Source: Prinia subflava (Eukaryota > Chordata > Aves > Passeriformes > Cisticolidae). From it: a stretch of DNA of 64,000 nt. Under the pieces are notes generated by a model. That model saw nothing but the letters and a program-made list of their open reading frames with translations. It had not been told where the DNA came from and ran no database searches. The stretch's first letter is position 1. Each line of letters begins with the position of its first letter. The translations under genes were made by a program, and so were the position numbers. Where the stretch lies: NCBI RefSeq assembly GCF_021018805.1, contig NC_086248.1, positions 56,983,485 to 57,047,484 on the forward strand, written 5' to 3'. Of this stretch, positions 1-15,200 are shown one piece after another.

Positions 1-15
1 TTAAATTTGACTTAC

Positions 16-218
16 CGTAACAGAATCGAGTTTCTGTTTCACCTTCTGCATTCTCATTGATGCTCTTGCAACACTGACAAACTGATCTGCTGGAGACATC
101 ACTGAGTTTTTTTGTACAGGAATTTCAGAAAAACTGCTAAAGAAGTGTGGCCCTCTTGGTGCAGCTGTGGTAAATGATGAACTGAGATCTCTTACGAGTT
201 CAGCTTCCTGTTGTGCAA
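16..218 (-). CDS. AHI1: AHI1 exon: linker after WD40 propeller
   Basis: Residues about 905-972, from [11 protein letters not shown] to [11 protein letters not shown], matching the human segment VAQQEAEMF through VKQRLETVT. Acceptor ctctacag after 218, donor GTAAGT before 16. Ends in phase 0. The middle of the exon is poorly conserved and looks disordered. Confidence 0.93.
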
Positions 219-3200
219 CTGTAGAGATAATATTAATGTCTCAGGTGAAGCCTGATATTGCCATGGGAAGAAAAATTGAAGTATCACAGTCATTTTGCTA
301 GCCATGTCTTCAGTCAAATACCATCAGAAACTGTACCAATAGTGCTATAGGGAAACCCTGAAAGTAACATGAAATTTTACCCTTACTACCCCATTTTCCC
401 CCTAACTCTTCTGACCACAATATCTCACTTCAGTTATTTATCTTCAGTAATCTCTCAGAACTGGTACTTTTGTATTGCTTATAAACAATAGTGTTCCCCA
501 TACAGAAACAGTGGCATTGGATGGGGGGAAAGAGTGGGAAGAGAAAGGAATTTTTCAAAGGCAATAAAGTTATAAAGCCTGCACTGAGTTCAGGTCGGTG
601 ACATTTCACATTTTTTCCAACCTAGTTCAAGTGAGTTTATGATGCCTGAGCAGTATTTCATAAGTTGACAGACATATTATACAGGCACAGGACACACTGA
701 CTGATGAGTTGACTTTTGCAATTTTTCGTACTATGTTCTCAAGCCAACCAAAGGTGAAAGGAATTCTTCATGGAAGTTCTGCCCAGGATATTAATAAAAC
801 TGTTGGTGTATCTAAAACACATGCTGTCAGAGTCTTAAAAATCATGCCAGTGACAAAAATTAGTATTACTATATGTTTAAGTCTTTAAACACTATGGTAG
901 TATGACTATTTTATGAAAGCAAAGAGGGTGCTTCTAACCAAAAAAGGAACAAAAAGATAGTAACCAATGATACAAAAAAAGACCACAACCTATGCAGTCT
1001 TACTGTCAGCAGTTAAGCAGCAGAAGACACAAATAACTACCACTGTGCTGTGTAATCTCTAAAAGTGTATGCACACATATATATATATTTCAAACTACTA
1101 CTTTATGTTTTTAACACTGCCTGTTCAACAATCAAAAAGCTCTGAAGAAGCCCTTCATTCCCCCAAAATTTTATTGTTTTCTAAAATAACCACATCCTAC
1201 TTAATTGAAGTATAGCACTAAATAATGATTGTAAAGTCACTCCACTAAATGTTTCTGTAAAAGTCAACCAACTCAACAAATAACCTACACTGAGATCTTA
1301 TATGAGTAATCCTATTACTACATATTACTTAAAAAACCAGTATATAAAGACAGGATTAGCTTTACAGATCTATGTCCCCTGCAAATGTAATTCATACAAA
1401 AAGATCACTCCATAATTCATATTAACACATTAACTCTTTAGATGGAAGTATTCTTAATTGAACAACTATCAAAAAAGCCTGCAAAGGACAATCTGAATTT
1501 TATTTTGTATACCAAAAATTCAAAGTTAGCATTTATTACTACCTTCTCTTGAATACAACCTGGGGAAAAAACATATCTCCAACATAATCACATCACATCT
1601 ATAACAGCTATTTATTAGAACTCTATACTTTCTCATTCATTTCTACACAGATCCTCAACATTATTTTGTAACATAGCTGGCATAAGCTACTCAGATTGAT
1701 TAAGCTACTAATTAGTTTTCCAAATAATTGTATTTTCTGGCTCTGTAATCCACCTTGATATTGCAAAAAGGGCTTTATATATAAATGTGCTATATATATG
1801 ATGAAGTGCTGTAAAAATCACACAGTACGAAATACAAAAAACTTGAGGGACCTCTGGTGATTCTGGCCAGGCCAAAACCCTTACTAAAGCAGCCTCACTC
1901 AGAACAGATTGTGCAGGATCATGTTCAATTCAGTTTTGGTATTTCCCAGAAAAAAGATATGCATTATCATCAAATGACTTCTTTTTCTGTCAAAAGAAGT
2001 ACATATACTAACAAATCGCTTCTGAAATAAAATACTTACAGTGAGTATCAGGAGAATTTGTACTGTACCTTTATAATCATAAATGTATACAAGTATTGGA
2101 TGGTTTTGACCAAAGGCACAAAAAGACACCATGTGCTCGTGTGGATGAAAGGCAACATCACGAAGTGGAGATGTGAAGGAGAGTTCAGAATATATGGCCA
2201 CCTGATCTCCTGCAGAAGTGAAATAAGTTTATTAATGCCATGGAAAAATATATGAAACATTTGACACAGCAAAATAACAGTTGGTTAAATCTTGTATTAT
2301 TGCAGTATTTGCCACTGTAAATAAGTCTTCCTCAGTTGATTTCCCAATTAAAATGTAGTATTTTGGCATAAGACAAAGGAAATATTGCATGTTTTTAAGT
2401 TATTCAATAAGTCAGAAAAGTCAGTGCTGTTGCAATAGCTGCAGGAAATGCCAGAGGAGGATGCACCAGGTTAGATGAGTTCTCTTGTTCTGATAAGCAC
2501 GTTCTGGAAAGGTGGCGTTCCACAGTATTTGTTTGTGCTTGCATTGTACAAAGATAGCCATCTTACTTGTGGATTTCAGCTATATAATACTGATAACAGG
2601 AGTGAAAGTTGAGCAGACAATTATTAAAAAAATATAAATAAAATTAGTTCTTCAGCTGATGGCACTATAAATGCAAATACAGTGTGTAAACAAAAGTCAA
2701 AATCCAATAAAAACATACTAATAAAAAAGTTCCCCTTTTACTTGATTTTTTTTAAAGTTCTCAGGCAAATTATGTAGCAGCAGAGATGCAAGTTAATGTA
2801 GTTGAAAATGTGGAAAGAAATTCAAAACAGAACTGTTAATTATCAAAGTTTCAAAATATCTACTTTTTTATTTTAAAAAAGTATATAGATTACAATTACA
2901 GACAGAATATAATGTCATCTAATCCAAAATAGTATTCTCCTACTTTCTGCTCTTATTTTTTCTCTTTTACCTCCTGTACAAGAAACTCCACCCTACATTT
3001 TCGTCACATTTTTTCAGAAAAATTTTGGTAGCTATCTTAAAACTCCTTGGCTTGGGGTCTAATTGACAGAGAAACCTTATGTACCACACACCAAAAATAG
3101 TCAGTCTCTGACCATCCACCACAGAGATGAAGTGGTTCTGAACAAGAATCTGATTGTCAAATCTAAACAACAAAACAGAAAAACTTATCTGACCTAAAAC

Positions 3201-6200
3201 ATTTTTTGTGCATTCCATCTTAAGATTCTCCCCACATGTAAAGAGTTGCAGTATACAAAAAGCTGAGCCTGAGGTGCTCCAGTCATGTGGGATATTATAA
3301 ATGTTACCTCTATTAATTTCCTCTGGAGAATTAAATCTCAGAGATTAAATAACAGCTATTTAAAAGGTGGAGCTAAAGCTCCAGGATTTAAGAATGTCTT
3401 ACTCAGGTTTTATTTCGTGTAAAAAGTGTTTCAATAAACCTTTAAAAATCCTTTCCCCCTCAGCTTTGACAATTTGGCTTAAACCCATAAAATAATTAGT
3501 TACCTGTTTCTGGATTCCAAACATAAGCCTTTCCATCTTCACTTCCTGAAAACAGGAATGTACCACATGGTGTTAAGGTGCTGTGAATCTTTTCTCTGTA
3601 ATTTGTGGCACCTACATATTTCTTCGTCGCCAAGCTAAAGATAAAGAAAATATAGAAGATATATTCAGAAAAGACAATGTAACTTTTTAAGTGTCAGTTC
3701 CCTCTCTATTCCTCAGAAAAATCAGTACGTCCGAAACAGAAATGCAAATACTTTTTGCAGAGTGCAGTATTTATTTACCCTTTATTTGCATAAAACAGAG
3801 AAATTGACACTATTAGTGCAAGCTCTGTCAGAAAAGTTTTCATTATGTTTCTTGAGCTTGAATGATTAAACTTATGCAGCAGCTCTCGTCAGCTCTCCAG
3901 ACTAATGTCTCCTTGGTCAGAAAACCAGCAGTAGTATCAACAAATTTCAGACATAAACGTTCATTTACTATTAATATGTTTAATATTATTTTGCAACTTA
4001 GGTATCCTAATATTTTTTCAGTGAAACACTATTGGTCAGCACAGTAATAATGACCTACTGTCAAGCAGGCATCACGTAGGAGAGAATCCCCAAAAGGATG
4101 GAAAGAAGCATAAATCAGCTTGTAAGAAGCTATTTTAAACACGAGGCATAGCCTGGAAAAGGATATCAAAGTTCAATATGGAGACTAACCCAGCAGCAGT
4201 ACTACGATGCAGAATCTGAGGCAAGAAGAACAGCAATAGGCCACCATAGCCCTCAAGGACAGAAGGCAGTATTATTTCACATTTGTTACTACAAAAACAG
4301 GGGAGGTATGCTGGGAGAAGAGCAGTGCATTTAATATGACAGGAAAATTACTTTAAACAATATTCCAAATACATATACCCTACATAAAATTCTATTTGGC
4401 AAGTAAGGGAAAAGGAAGCTCTAATGATCGCAGTGCAAGATCATATTAGCCCAAATAAGAGTTTTAACTGTATGAATAAGAAAGATAGTATCTCTGAGAT
4501 GTCATTAAAAGAGCCCTGCAAGATGTAAAACTAACCTTCATAGGAAACCCTAAGGAGAGGACTGAACTAAAACTAAATCCCTGATCACATACCTAAGTGA
4601 CAGGACAGCAGCATTATCCAAAAAGATCAAAAGAGCAAGTTGAAAGAGGAAAGTTAAGAGCGACCAGCTGTCAATCAAAGTGAATTGTGTTCATCTGTGA
4701 CCTCCACCCCCTCTTTTCTCATGCAGGGAATGAACAGTTAATGCTGACGTGTAAAATTATCACTGCTGGGTATCTGACCCTGTGGTTTATTGATAGACTG
4801 AAGTCAATGTAGCTGTGTTCTGTGGTCAAAGTAGCAGTCCTGGTGGTGTCCTCTCCACCCTTATTTTCCCAGGCTCTCCCTCATTTCTTCTCTAGTCTTT
4901 GGGCAGTGATCAGATGAGTTTGATCAGATAGTTGATTAAAATGAAAAGTAATCATTTGTATTTGTAGGCTAATTTTTAGTTGGATCAGCTCAGTGATCTG
5001 ACTTACCCCGCATCAAAAGATCTCTAGAGATGATAAAAAAGAAATGCTAGGAATACACGGCCAAAGGTGTGGGAGATTGCATGAGATGGTACCTCCTATG
5101 GATAAATTAGCTTAAACTAATTGTGAAATTGCACCTCATATTAAACCCATATTAATATGCATACCCATCTTTCCCTCTCAAACTAAAACTCTGCAGGTTT
5201 TAGAAAGAGGAGCAACAGAAGAACACTGCCTCAAAAACTACAGGTTCCCTCTCTTAATTCAGCAATTTCATGCTTCAATTGAGTGGATAGTTTAGCTTCT
5301 AGCATGGTCATTATAATTTATCATTTACAGTAAAAGAGAAAAGTGCACCATAATACAGTAGAGTCCTCAGCTAGTTCAAACATTCAATCCAGTAAAACAA
5401 CCGAATTGCTAAGTTTGGAAAAGACCTTCAAGATAATGAAGTACAACTATTAACACAGCACTGTCCCATCCACTACTGAACCATGTACCTAAGGGCCACA
5501 TCTACACATCTTTGAAATACCTCCTGGGATTTTCTTGTGGTGAGGGGTGGAAAGAAACCTATCAAATGTATAAGTATGCATTGAGCTGTCATGTGAAGCT
5601 GTTCTTATCTTTATTGTGACTTTCCAGAACAGAATGTTTAAGTGCATCTTATCATCATATGTGATTGGTGAGAGACTCTGCTCATTCCTGCCCAATGAAA
5701 GGACAAGAGGGAATAGACATAAACTGAATTATAGCTAATTCTGCTTAAAAAATAAGAAAAAAAACCCCTTATTTTGAGGGTGAATGAACACTAGAACATG
5801 TTGTTTACAGAAGTTGTAAAATCTTCATCCATCAAGATATTAAAAATCCAATTGTATAAAGCTCTGAGTAGTATGCTGTTGTGATTTGATTATTGGGTTG
5901 AACCAGTCATTCTCCAGTATCAAACCCAAGTGAATCTCTAATCTCCTTGCTTTTTATTTTTGTCATTAAAAACACTTATTATGTTTATACCAATTAAGAA
6001 TGAGAAAAATCACCAAAACCTGCAAAACTATTGCACAGCCTACTTAATAAACCATAAAATTTACATCACTGCATTTTTTAGTATTTATGATGACAATCAT
6101 CTTCCACTTCATCATCAAAATATCCTTCCCAGAGTCTTAAAAATGCAAAATTAACACACAAATGTGACCACTTCCAAGTTCTTTTCATGCCCAGACTGCA

Positions 6201-9200
6201 TTTTAAAAGGGATTTCAATATTTAGAAGACTAACATTGCATTCTTCATGCCACTTTAGGTTCCCAAGTAATCTAGTAATTTTTAGATACTCTATTCTAAC
6301 GGACTTACTCAATATCACCCAAAACGTCTGTAACACAGCAGTGTTTTGAAATCATTTCCTAACCCTAACATTTCTATCCTTGATTGTTAGGACATCTTTT
6401 TCTCCCCAACTACACAACTAATGCGTTCATGGTGTTTTATTTCCCCATGTCAATTTTAAAACATAAAGGAAATACACATTTGTCACCAAAAATACTAACA
6501 TTCTGAGGTCCATAATTCTCAGGGTACTGTCTTTGGCGTGGATTAATAAACGTCTTCCATTCGGATGCACTTCCAAATGATTTATTGGTGTTCCTTTAAT
6601 ATCATTTTCTTTTATCTCCTACAGAAGGATGAAAAATAAAGTAAATTATATAACTTTGTGTTTTAAAACTCATGTTTTTATGCATTATTGCTCAATTGCC
6701 TCTTGCATTACTAGTTTCCTGCTCAATTCATTTTATTTGGTTAAAGAAAAAGTTTGCTCCTATATTAAGGCATTACATCCTAGACATTAACTTTTTACAA
6801 CCATGAGGCAGATTCTGTCATGACTGAAATTTTAAAAAATTAAGCTGATGACAGAAATGCTCTAAGGTGTGAAAAAAGGTGTCTTTTCAAGCCTGTGATC
6901 TATTTTATTTTTGTCTCTAGAGAACATAGCATTTACCTGTTAAAACAGTGCTATCAAACCTCAAGTATTTTCATGTTTTATATAGAAAAAAATATTACAG
7001 AATCACAGAATCCTAGAACATCCTTAGTTGCAAGGGACCTGCTATGAACATCAAAGACCAACTCCTGGCCCTGCATAGGACAGCCCTAAGAATCACATCA
7101 TGTGCCTTGAGAGTCCAAATACTTCTTGAATTTTCTCAGGCTTGGTGGTGCAATCGCTTCCGTGGTGAGCCTGTTGTAGTGCCCAACCCAATTAAGTTGA
7201 AAAACAGTTTAAAAAACTTAAGTCAGTGAATCACTGCACATTGTATCAGTTCTTCTATACCAATTTTTAAAGAAAGTACACCTCTGTAGTTAAACAAAAG
7301 GTAATGTATTAAAAAAACTTTAAATCAGATTACTAGATTTGGAACAGTTCACATAAAAATTACAATGCTAGTTTAAGAAACTTGTTTACCTTATTGATCT
7401 TCCAGTGTTGAAAAAGGTGTGGAGAACTTCCTCTTACAGGTGTATCCCAAACTATTATCAGTCCTGAACTATCTCCTGAGAACATGTAGTGTCCTGAGAA
7501 ATAATGTCTCATAAGTAAAATACCAACGACAAAACCTTAATACAGAAAACAAGAAACAACCTTTTGTTCTCTCATTTTTTTGAATAAGCAAATACCAAGT
7601 CTTCCATCTCTTTTGCCATAATACTCATTTCAAATGCATTTTGCTCATATTGCATGACATAAGCTGATATCATGAATATGGATGTAGCATAAACATTAAA
7701 TCCTGAAGTGAAGAACAGATTCTTAGACTTTTTTTATTCCAAAACCAGCAAAAAGGGAACATTTACAGCTCAATGAGCTTCACATGACAGCTCAGTGCAT
7801 ACTTACACATTCACTAAGAGAACCTTGAACTAGAACAAATAGTGTTCTTTAAGCACCAATATTTATTCTTTATAAAAAATACAGCTTTCCTCTTTGTAGT
7901 ACCTACCCCAGTGACTAAAATGAACCACCTAACTATTAATGATGTCACTAATACTAGAAAAAGTCAAATTTTAATTTTTACCCATTTACAACTCTTCCTC
8001 CAGTAGTACGTGTCAGTAGAACATTCACTTTCAGCTGTAAACCTACCAGTTAATATGACTCACAATGGTCAAACCTCTGTCTTTTTCTCCTCTCCTCTGT
8101 CCTTTTCTCTCCATGTTTCTTATTCTCTGTCAATATTGAAAAGTTCATCATCTTCCCACTTATTAAGTCTAGTACTAAAATTTTCACAATCTAATTACTA
8201 CTACCTTGTTTTCTTTATCAAAGAGTCATATATTGATTTGGGTTGAAAGGGACCTTAAAAATCATCTAGTTCTGACTCCCTGAAATGGGGAGGGACACCT
8301 TCCCCTAGAACAAAGCCCAGACCAACATGGCCTTGAACACCTTCAGGCAATCTGTCTCAGCGCTCTCTCAGTAAAGAAATTCTTTCTAAGAATATACTGC
8401 CTCCATGAAGTAAAGAAAACTAGTAAAACTCAAGTTTGTCTTCAATTGGAAAGATAACTATTTGTAAAAGCAATTATTAACTACATACCTTCTGCATCAA
8501 AACAAAGGGTGTTGATGAAACTTTTATGGCCATCAAGCTCCTGTAGCAGTTGCCCATGGACTTCTTTCACGTTTGCATTCCAGATTCTAATCACTGAGTC
8601 ATAACATCCTGTCACAACCAACGAGTCAGCAACTGGGTGGTATTTGGCAGTGTAGACAAATGAAGGATGAGGGAAAACTCTCACTGCAGATGCTGCCTTC
8701 AGTTCTATTTTCCACATTCTAAAAGGAAACAAAGTTACAATACCTGCTGTATAAAGCAGTCACACACATACATATAACTTACGCTGTATTTTGTGCTACT
8801 GGTTCTAGAGGCAAATGCTTACAAACACTTAATAATACCTGTTTATCCCACCAATGTGTTCCACCTCTATTTAATCCTTTAATACGGTACTTTCTAACAA
8901 GAATTAAGAAAAAAATTACTACTTTCCACACTATTGGGTCTTCAAAACAGATTAATGACTACTTACTCACTTAATGGATTTATTTCCCATTTTGAAATAC
9001 TCAAAGAATCACATGGAATGAATTTCTTTCTTTCTTTCAGGAGTTACAACCAAATTAGGCTACTTTGGGGTATCATTCATTTAAAACAATATTAGAACAA
9101 GAAAAACCATAAAGGAACATTTAGGGCCACTAAATATAAATAAAATCCCAGGAAATTTTAGAACAATAATTACCAGCCACACAGTGATCATGATCTCAAG

Positions 9201-12200
9201 GATGATTACATCACATAAATTCATAATATTAATCTATTTCCTATCTTTTGCCACTCATATCTGTAAGATCAGATTTTTTTTAGTGTTTTCTATTTGATGA
9301 TATGAATTTTATTAGTGAGTCTTCCCCAAAGATGAGTCCATAAAGAATAAAACAGTACCTGGATCACCATATACAGGTGGGCAGCACATTACACACAGTA
9401 TTCAGTTAAAAAATGTTATTGAATTGTTTTAGTGGCACCCCTCCAGCTGAGGCAAACACTTCTGGTGACTATTGAAGAATTCTAAGCTTACTCAGAAGTG
9501 ACTTAATTACAAAATTGCAACCCTTTGGAGTACAGCAATTAATTTGCAATTTGATGCAGAAAGGTCACAAGGAGTTAACATATCTTTTAGAATGGTTTTA
9601 ATCTAACAAAATAAAAATTAATTTATTGTTTACAAATAATGTGGGACTAAACCCTGGGAAGACTTGAGGATAACATAGAACAATATATAAAGAAGAATTC
9701 ACATAAGTTCATGAATTTACCTTCATGTTGCCTTAGAACTCAGTATGAAATAATCCAGATAATAATGACTTTAAAGTAGTGGGGTGCTGACACTTTTTAA
9801 GGAGCTGAAGGCAACTCACAACAAATACAGGAACTAATAACTTGTACAGTGACTGCACATAGTACACAGAAAAAGAGGCAGACCACTGCAGTTTCAACTT
9901 GCTGTCATAAAATTCAAGAATCAAGGAGCAGCTTGGCCTTCTTATAGGCAACATAAATAACTGAAATTTATATTTACCTCAGTATAAAAAATTCTTACTT
10001 AATCCACTCCCAAATTTAAAAAATAATGTGCTGAACTCTCAACACACTCTTTATGCCTACATATAAGCACCAAAACCCTCTAAAATAATTCCACGCATAC
10101 AATATATCATTTAACAATTCTTCTGGCATTTCAATTATGCAACTGCCTGCAGCATTACTGAGTTGCATAACAGAAATAATAGATAGGAATCTGAAGGGCT
10201 AAAAAACCCAAAAAGCTCTACAAAAATCAATAAAGTTGCTCACAATAAAACTGTACAGTGTCCCAGCAATATTCCCATGTGTATTCAGCTTTGAGGGTTT
10301 TGGTTTATATCTGAACAGAACAATATTTTAACATTAACACTGTAGGGAAGTACATTTTACTTGTAGAGGATTCAATTTAAGAAATAACAGGATCAAAATT
10401 AATTTATAGCAATTTAAGCTGAATTACTTTACTAAGTGTAAAAAATCAAAAGAACACCACCAATATACATATATGCAGTGGTAAACTTACACACATAACT
10501 TGAATCCTAAATTTTCAATTTCCTGCCTAGTGTTAAAATTTGCAAACGTAATACTGCATTCATAGTTTGACAATTTCTCCAGGAACAGAATATTACAACT
10601 GTCTCAGTGTCTTCTTGAAACAAAATCTTTCTTAGTTTTTTACTACACTGTAGATTTAGACACTAGAGTTTTTGGAAAAGCTTTGGTTTCAAATACAAAT
10701 ACATTAGAAATAGTAAATACAGTGTAAGTGATTAACCTAGACACAATTTTTATACTATTTTAGTCACATGGTAACCAAATCTTTTAATTAAACATTATAG
10801 CACAGTTTGTAGTGAAACAATGAATTGAACACTTTTCTTTTTCTTTTTGACTTCTGATGGTATCTGCCAGAACATCTCATCATACTCACCTGACAGTGCC
10901 GTCAGAGGAAGCAGTAAGAAGATAGTGATTGTCATTTGACCAACAAAGATCATACACTATGTTAAGGTGACCATAAAATTCTCTCAGGAACTGTCCAGAA
11001 GGAATTTCATACACTAGGGAAGTTGAAATAGAAAAATAAAAGTTTTGTAAGTATTCAGTCAAACAGATGTAGCTACTAGAGCCAAAGTTTAGTCTAATCT
11101 TAGGCTGCTTTCTGCTAGCATAAATCAACTCATTATCTTCTCATTTTGAGGCAACAGGGTGAAATAAGTGCTAGATGTGAATAGACAGCAAGCCTCTACT
11201 TCCATCTAGTGGTTCATGGATGTCACAAATGTCTTATCCCTTAAGGAACACATTATTTGCATTAAATTATGAGAACCAGATTAGGATTATGTTGGGTTTT
11301 TTAAAATTTTGACAACTAATTGACAATCTTAGAAATATTTTAACACTGAGGTGATTTTCAGGGGCTGTGTAATAAAGGAATTTAGATTTACTGTTCCTTG
11401 CATTTAAACACTTACTTTGTGTGTACTTAAAATACTGCTCTCTCCGAATCTCAAAACTTTTATGCAAGTTTTAAGAACTATCCAGTCGAAGCTACCATCA
11501 TGAAGCAGTCAAAAATTTGAGTTATAAGGAATGTTTGTTATAAGGAAACTTTATGTTTGTTATAAGGAAACTGGACCACGGAACACAGCAGCTTCTAGTA
11601 GTCTGTCAGTAGATGGTAACATTCTGGTATCTAACTTGCAAGACAGGTTAGGAGATAAAATTATATGAAAAGTGTGTGAGGTGCAGGCTTAAAATGTTAT
11701 TTCCCTTAAAAAACTATCATCAGAAACTATGTTCCTTCTGCAAACTGATTTAGTATTTCCATTAGGCCTCTGGGCAGAAATGGTGCAATTTCATACCATG
11801 TGTGTATGTAACCATGTAGGAAAAGACAGTTCTAGCCCTATCAACACAGAGAGAGCATTTTCCTCACTGTTCTTTAATGCACAGAACAATCTTCTAATCA
11901 CAACTACAAACCAGAAACTCTAAAAAAGCACAATTTGAAAATTAACTTCCCTTAATCTTTAATTTCCAAATACATGGATTAAGCAAAAAGCCAAAATGTA
12001 TTTAGACTTACAAGCAATGGGATAGCCATTCCTTCCTGCACATGCTGCTGCCAGCGTTCTCCCATCATGCGAGAAGCGGATACAGAAGCAGCCCAGATCT
12101 CCACCTCGCAGGGAAAACAGGTGCTTGTTGGGTATGCGGCAAGCCTGGCTTTTCAGGGAACAATTGGCAGGAATATTAACTATCCAACGAATAGAATACA

Positions 12201-15200
12201 CTCTTAGCTCCTGACATGCAGAAGTTCTAAAAGGCTAGTAGCATTTTAATGGCATTCCATAGTAAAATTCAACAGAGTATTATAAACAGAGACAGTTTTG
12301 CAGCACAGCCTAGGCTCCATGAATGTGTATCTCTTTCTGTCCCATTATTACAAACAATTTGCAAGTTTAAGAAAACTAAAAAATATTTTAATTCAAATAA
12401 ATTCCTTAATCTTAAGAAATACTTAATAGTGCCTACCATCAATGATGTAAGCTGTGGAGTCAGACTGTAAGTGAAGCTTGTTTAAGGAGTCTAAGCACAA
12501 CTTTTAGTAACCTAATGACTGCAGTGTGAACTCAGAAACCCAACTAAAGGCACTCAAACCTTTGGTCTTCTATCAAATCATTTTAAAATTCCTCATCTGT
12601 ATTTAAATATCTTGACTTTTCAAGACAGAACCAGAGATGAAACATTTCAAAAAAGTGAACTGGTATTTTAGACCCCCTTCCTTTCTCCCAACATATTACG
12701 TCTTCTTGACCCAATGGCTTTTTCTCCAAAACTGAATTCAAAGTTTAAGGTGAAGGGCAATATCCACAGTAGCTGTGTGATTCTTCAACATAAGCTCTTT
12801 CTGTCATAGTTTAAAAATGTCTTCAACAAACAAAAAGAAAAGTCAAGAAAACATATTTCTAATCAAGCTGAAATCCAAGAACTGGCTTCCTGTCTTACTT
12901 CCATTACCCAAATAACCCTACTGTTTCAAATCCTTAGAGAATTCTGCAGCTAAAAATACCTGGCTGTTCTGGTAAAAAAATGGTTAAATCAACCACATTT
13001 GCTAAGCTTAAGCCTCTTCTACCGTCTATGAGAGTTTTTCATGTTTTGCTTAGTATCTTTGTTAATTATTCTAGTTATTACTTGCTTCATAATACCTACA
13101 AAAATATAGTAAATATTAAAATTATTTTCATTTAAAATTCAAAGAAAAATGCTTCACCTGTCCAGGTAATCTTGACCATTTAAATGGCTCCTTTTTCTCC
13201 TCTGAAGAAGGCTCACATCCTTCTCTCTGGAGCTCAGACAGTGCTGTATTACTTTGTTCCTGTTGAACGGCTGCCATAGAGTGAAAAGAAGGACCAACCT
13301 TAAGGCAAACGAAACTAAGTATCAGGGAAAAAATATTTTTGGAGTGAACCATGTAATTTCTAAAAAGGTACTTTAAATGTCTTGCATTTGTATATCTGGA
13401 ACACAGAGATTGGAAAAGTTTAATACATGAAAACTGCATTGCAAAATATCATTTAAAGTAACCAAGAAGTCGCAGAGCAATCCAAGCTTCCAAAGCTGTG
13501 TCAATCAAGTGGTATCAGAACTTTTTCAAATAATCAATAATCTCCAATTTTTAGTAACTGTCAAGCTCAGTGAAAATTAGAATTACTCCATTATTGTATT
13601 GTACTACTGAGAATCTGCACATCTCACCAGGCTTCCACCCTTCACAGCACAAAAGTGAGCAGAAGAAAGTATTACAGCTCTAAACACCAATGGGAAATTA
13701 TATAATAGAACAATATTGCACTTGCATCAGAGAACAGAAAATGCCATATTTATCTTGAATGCCCATCTCAACACATACCAGCGTAAGCTTATTTTTAAAG
13801 AAGCTTTCATTTGTGGAAAACAATACAGCTCAATGCAGCTAGAGGGTGCAGGGAAGCAAAGTTAAGTAACTTACATCCTTCTTCGTATAAAAGAATTTAT
13901 ACGCCTGTGTGAATTCAGTGACTTAAAAATTACATTTCTGCTAATAAGAAGGAACTTTACTTCAAGAAAGTACTCTGAAAGTTTTCTGTCAGTGGCAAAA
14001 TATTCGAAGTTGTAGGTAGAAAAGTATGCCTATTTTTCAAGGATACCTACGAAAGGCTGAGTTTGAAACACCTATCTTGAGATGTAACATTCTTATTGTG
14101 TATTTCATATGCTGCATGTAAGCACAGCTTTATATACAGGCATACGAACACAGACTCACATGCTCTACCCAGGTACTAGTTCCTACAGAGAAGTCTGCAT
14201 ATTTACAAACATATTTATATATTATATATTTAACTTACATGATCTGGCAGTTTTAGGCCTTTTACAGTTACATATAGAGTTGATGGGTAACGATTTCTAG
14301 GACATTTTGCCCACCAGTCATAAACCTCAACAACATTTGAATGTGACTTGGTCCTTGAAGGTGGGTAATATAATTGTAGACGAAGTTTTCCACCAACGTT
14401 TAGAATTCCATTTGCACCCACAAGCTGGAAGAGTGATTAAAAAGAGAAGATAGGAAGAAAGATGAACACAAAAGTAATTGGTAATTTCTAATATCTTAAT
14501 TAACAGTATGAACTCTTGAAATCCACTTCCAATTGCAGAAATACACTAACTCTGAAAGTGATAATGAACTAAGTATTATTTAATCCCCTCAGGGTCAAAT
14601 CATGAAGATTAAATCTTAGATGGCAGCCTAGTTTCAAAAGATGCATCACAGCAGTAATATCTAGAAAGTGGGAAGACCTCTGCAGTACCTCTTTTCTTGT
14701 TTTTTTTTAAAACTGCCACTTGCTAAAATCAACCAAATCTCAAAGGACTGCCAATCCTTTTGGATTCTTCCAAATCTGTCCTCTCTGAATGCTGCAATGA
14801 AGGGCATTGGTAAGGCTTTGGTTCAGAGCAGAAGATACAGCAATGTAATAACCTCTTCAACTTCAGAGGAGACAGAGTCCTCTCTACTGAACTGAAGAAT
14901 ACCAGAAGTACCTTCTGCCATTAACTGATCAGTGTTGAATCGGGACATTTCTACTTTGACTGACAGAGGTAAAAGGATAATTTAGGCAGCTGCAGTAAGA
15001 ATGAAGACCAGGCAACAATTTTATTCATATTTATGAGCTGAAAACTCATTCTTTCCTCTGTTCAGGAGTAGGTTGCACAGAATGCCTGGATGCACAGTTC
15101 CTACCAGCTCTGCTAACAGACACGGGACAGCAGACCCCTCATTCCAGTAGATTTATCTTGGGCAGAGCTCAGAAGAATCCCTGTATTGAATTGCTATGGA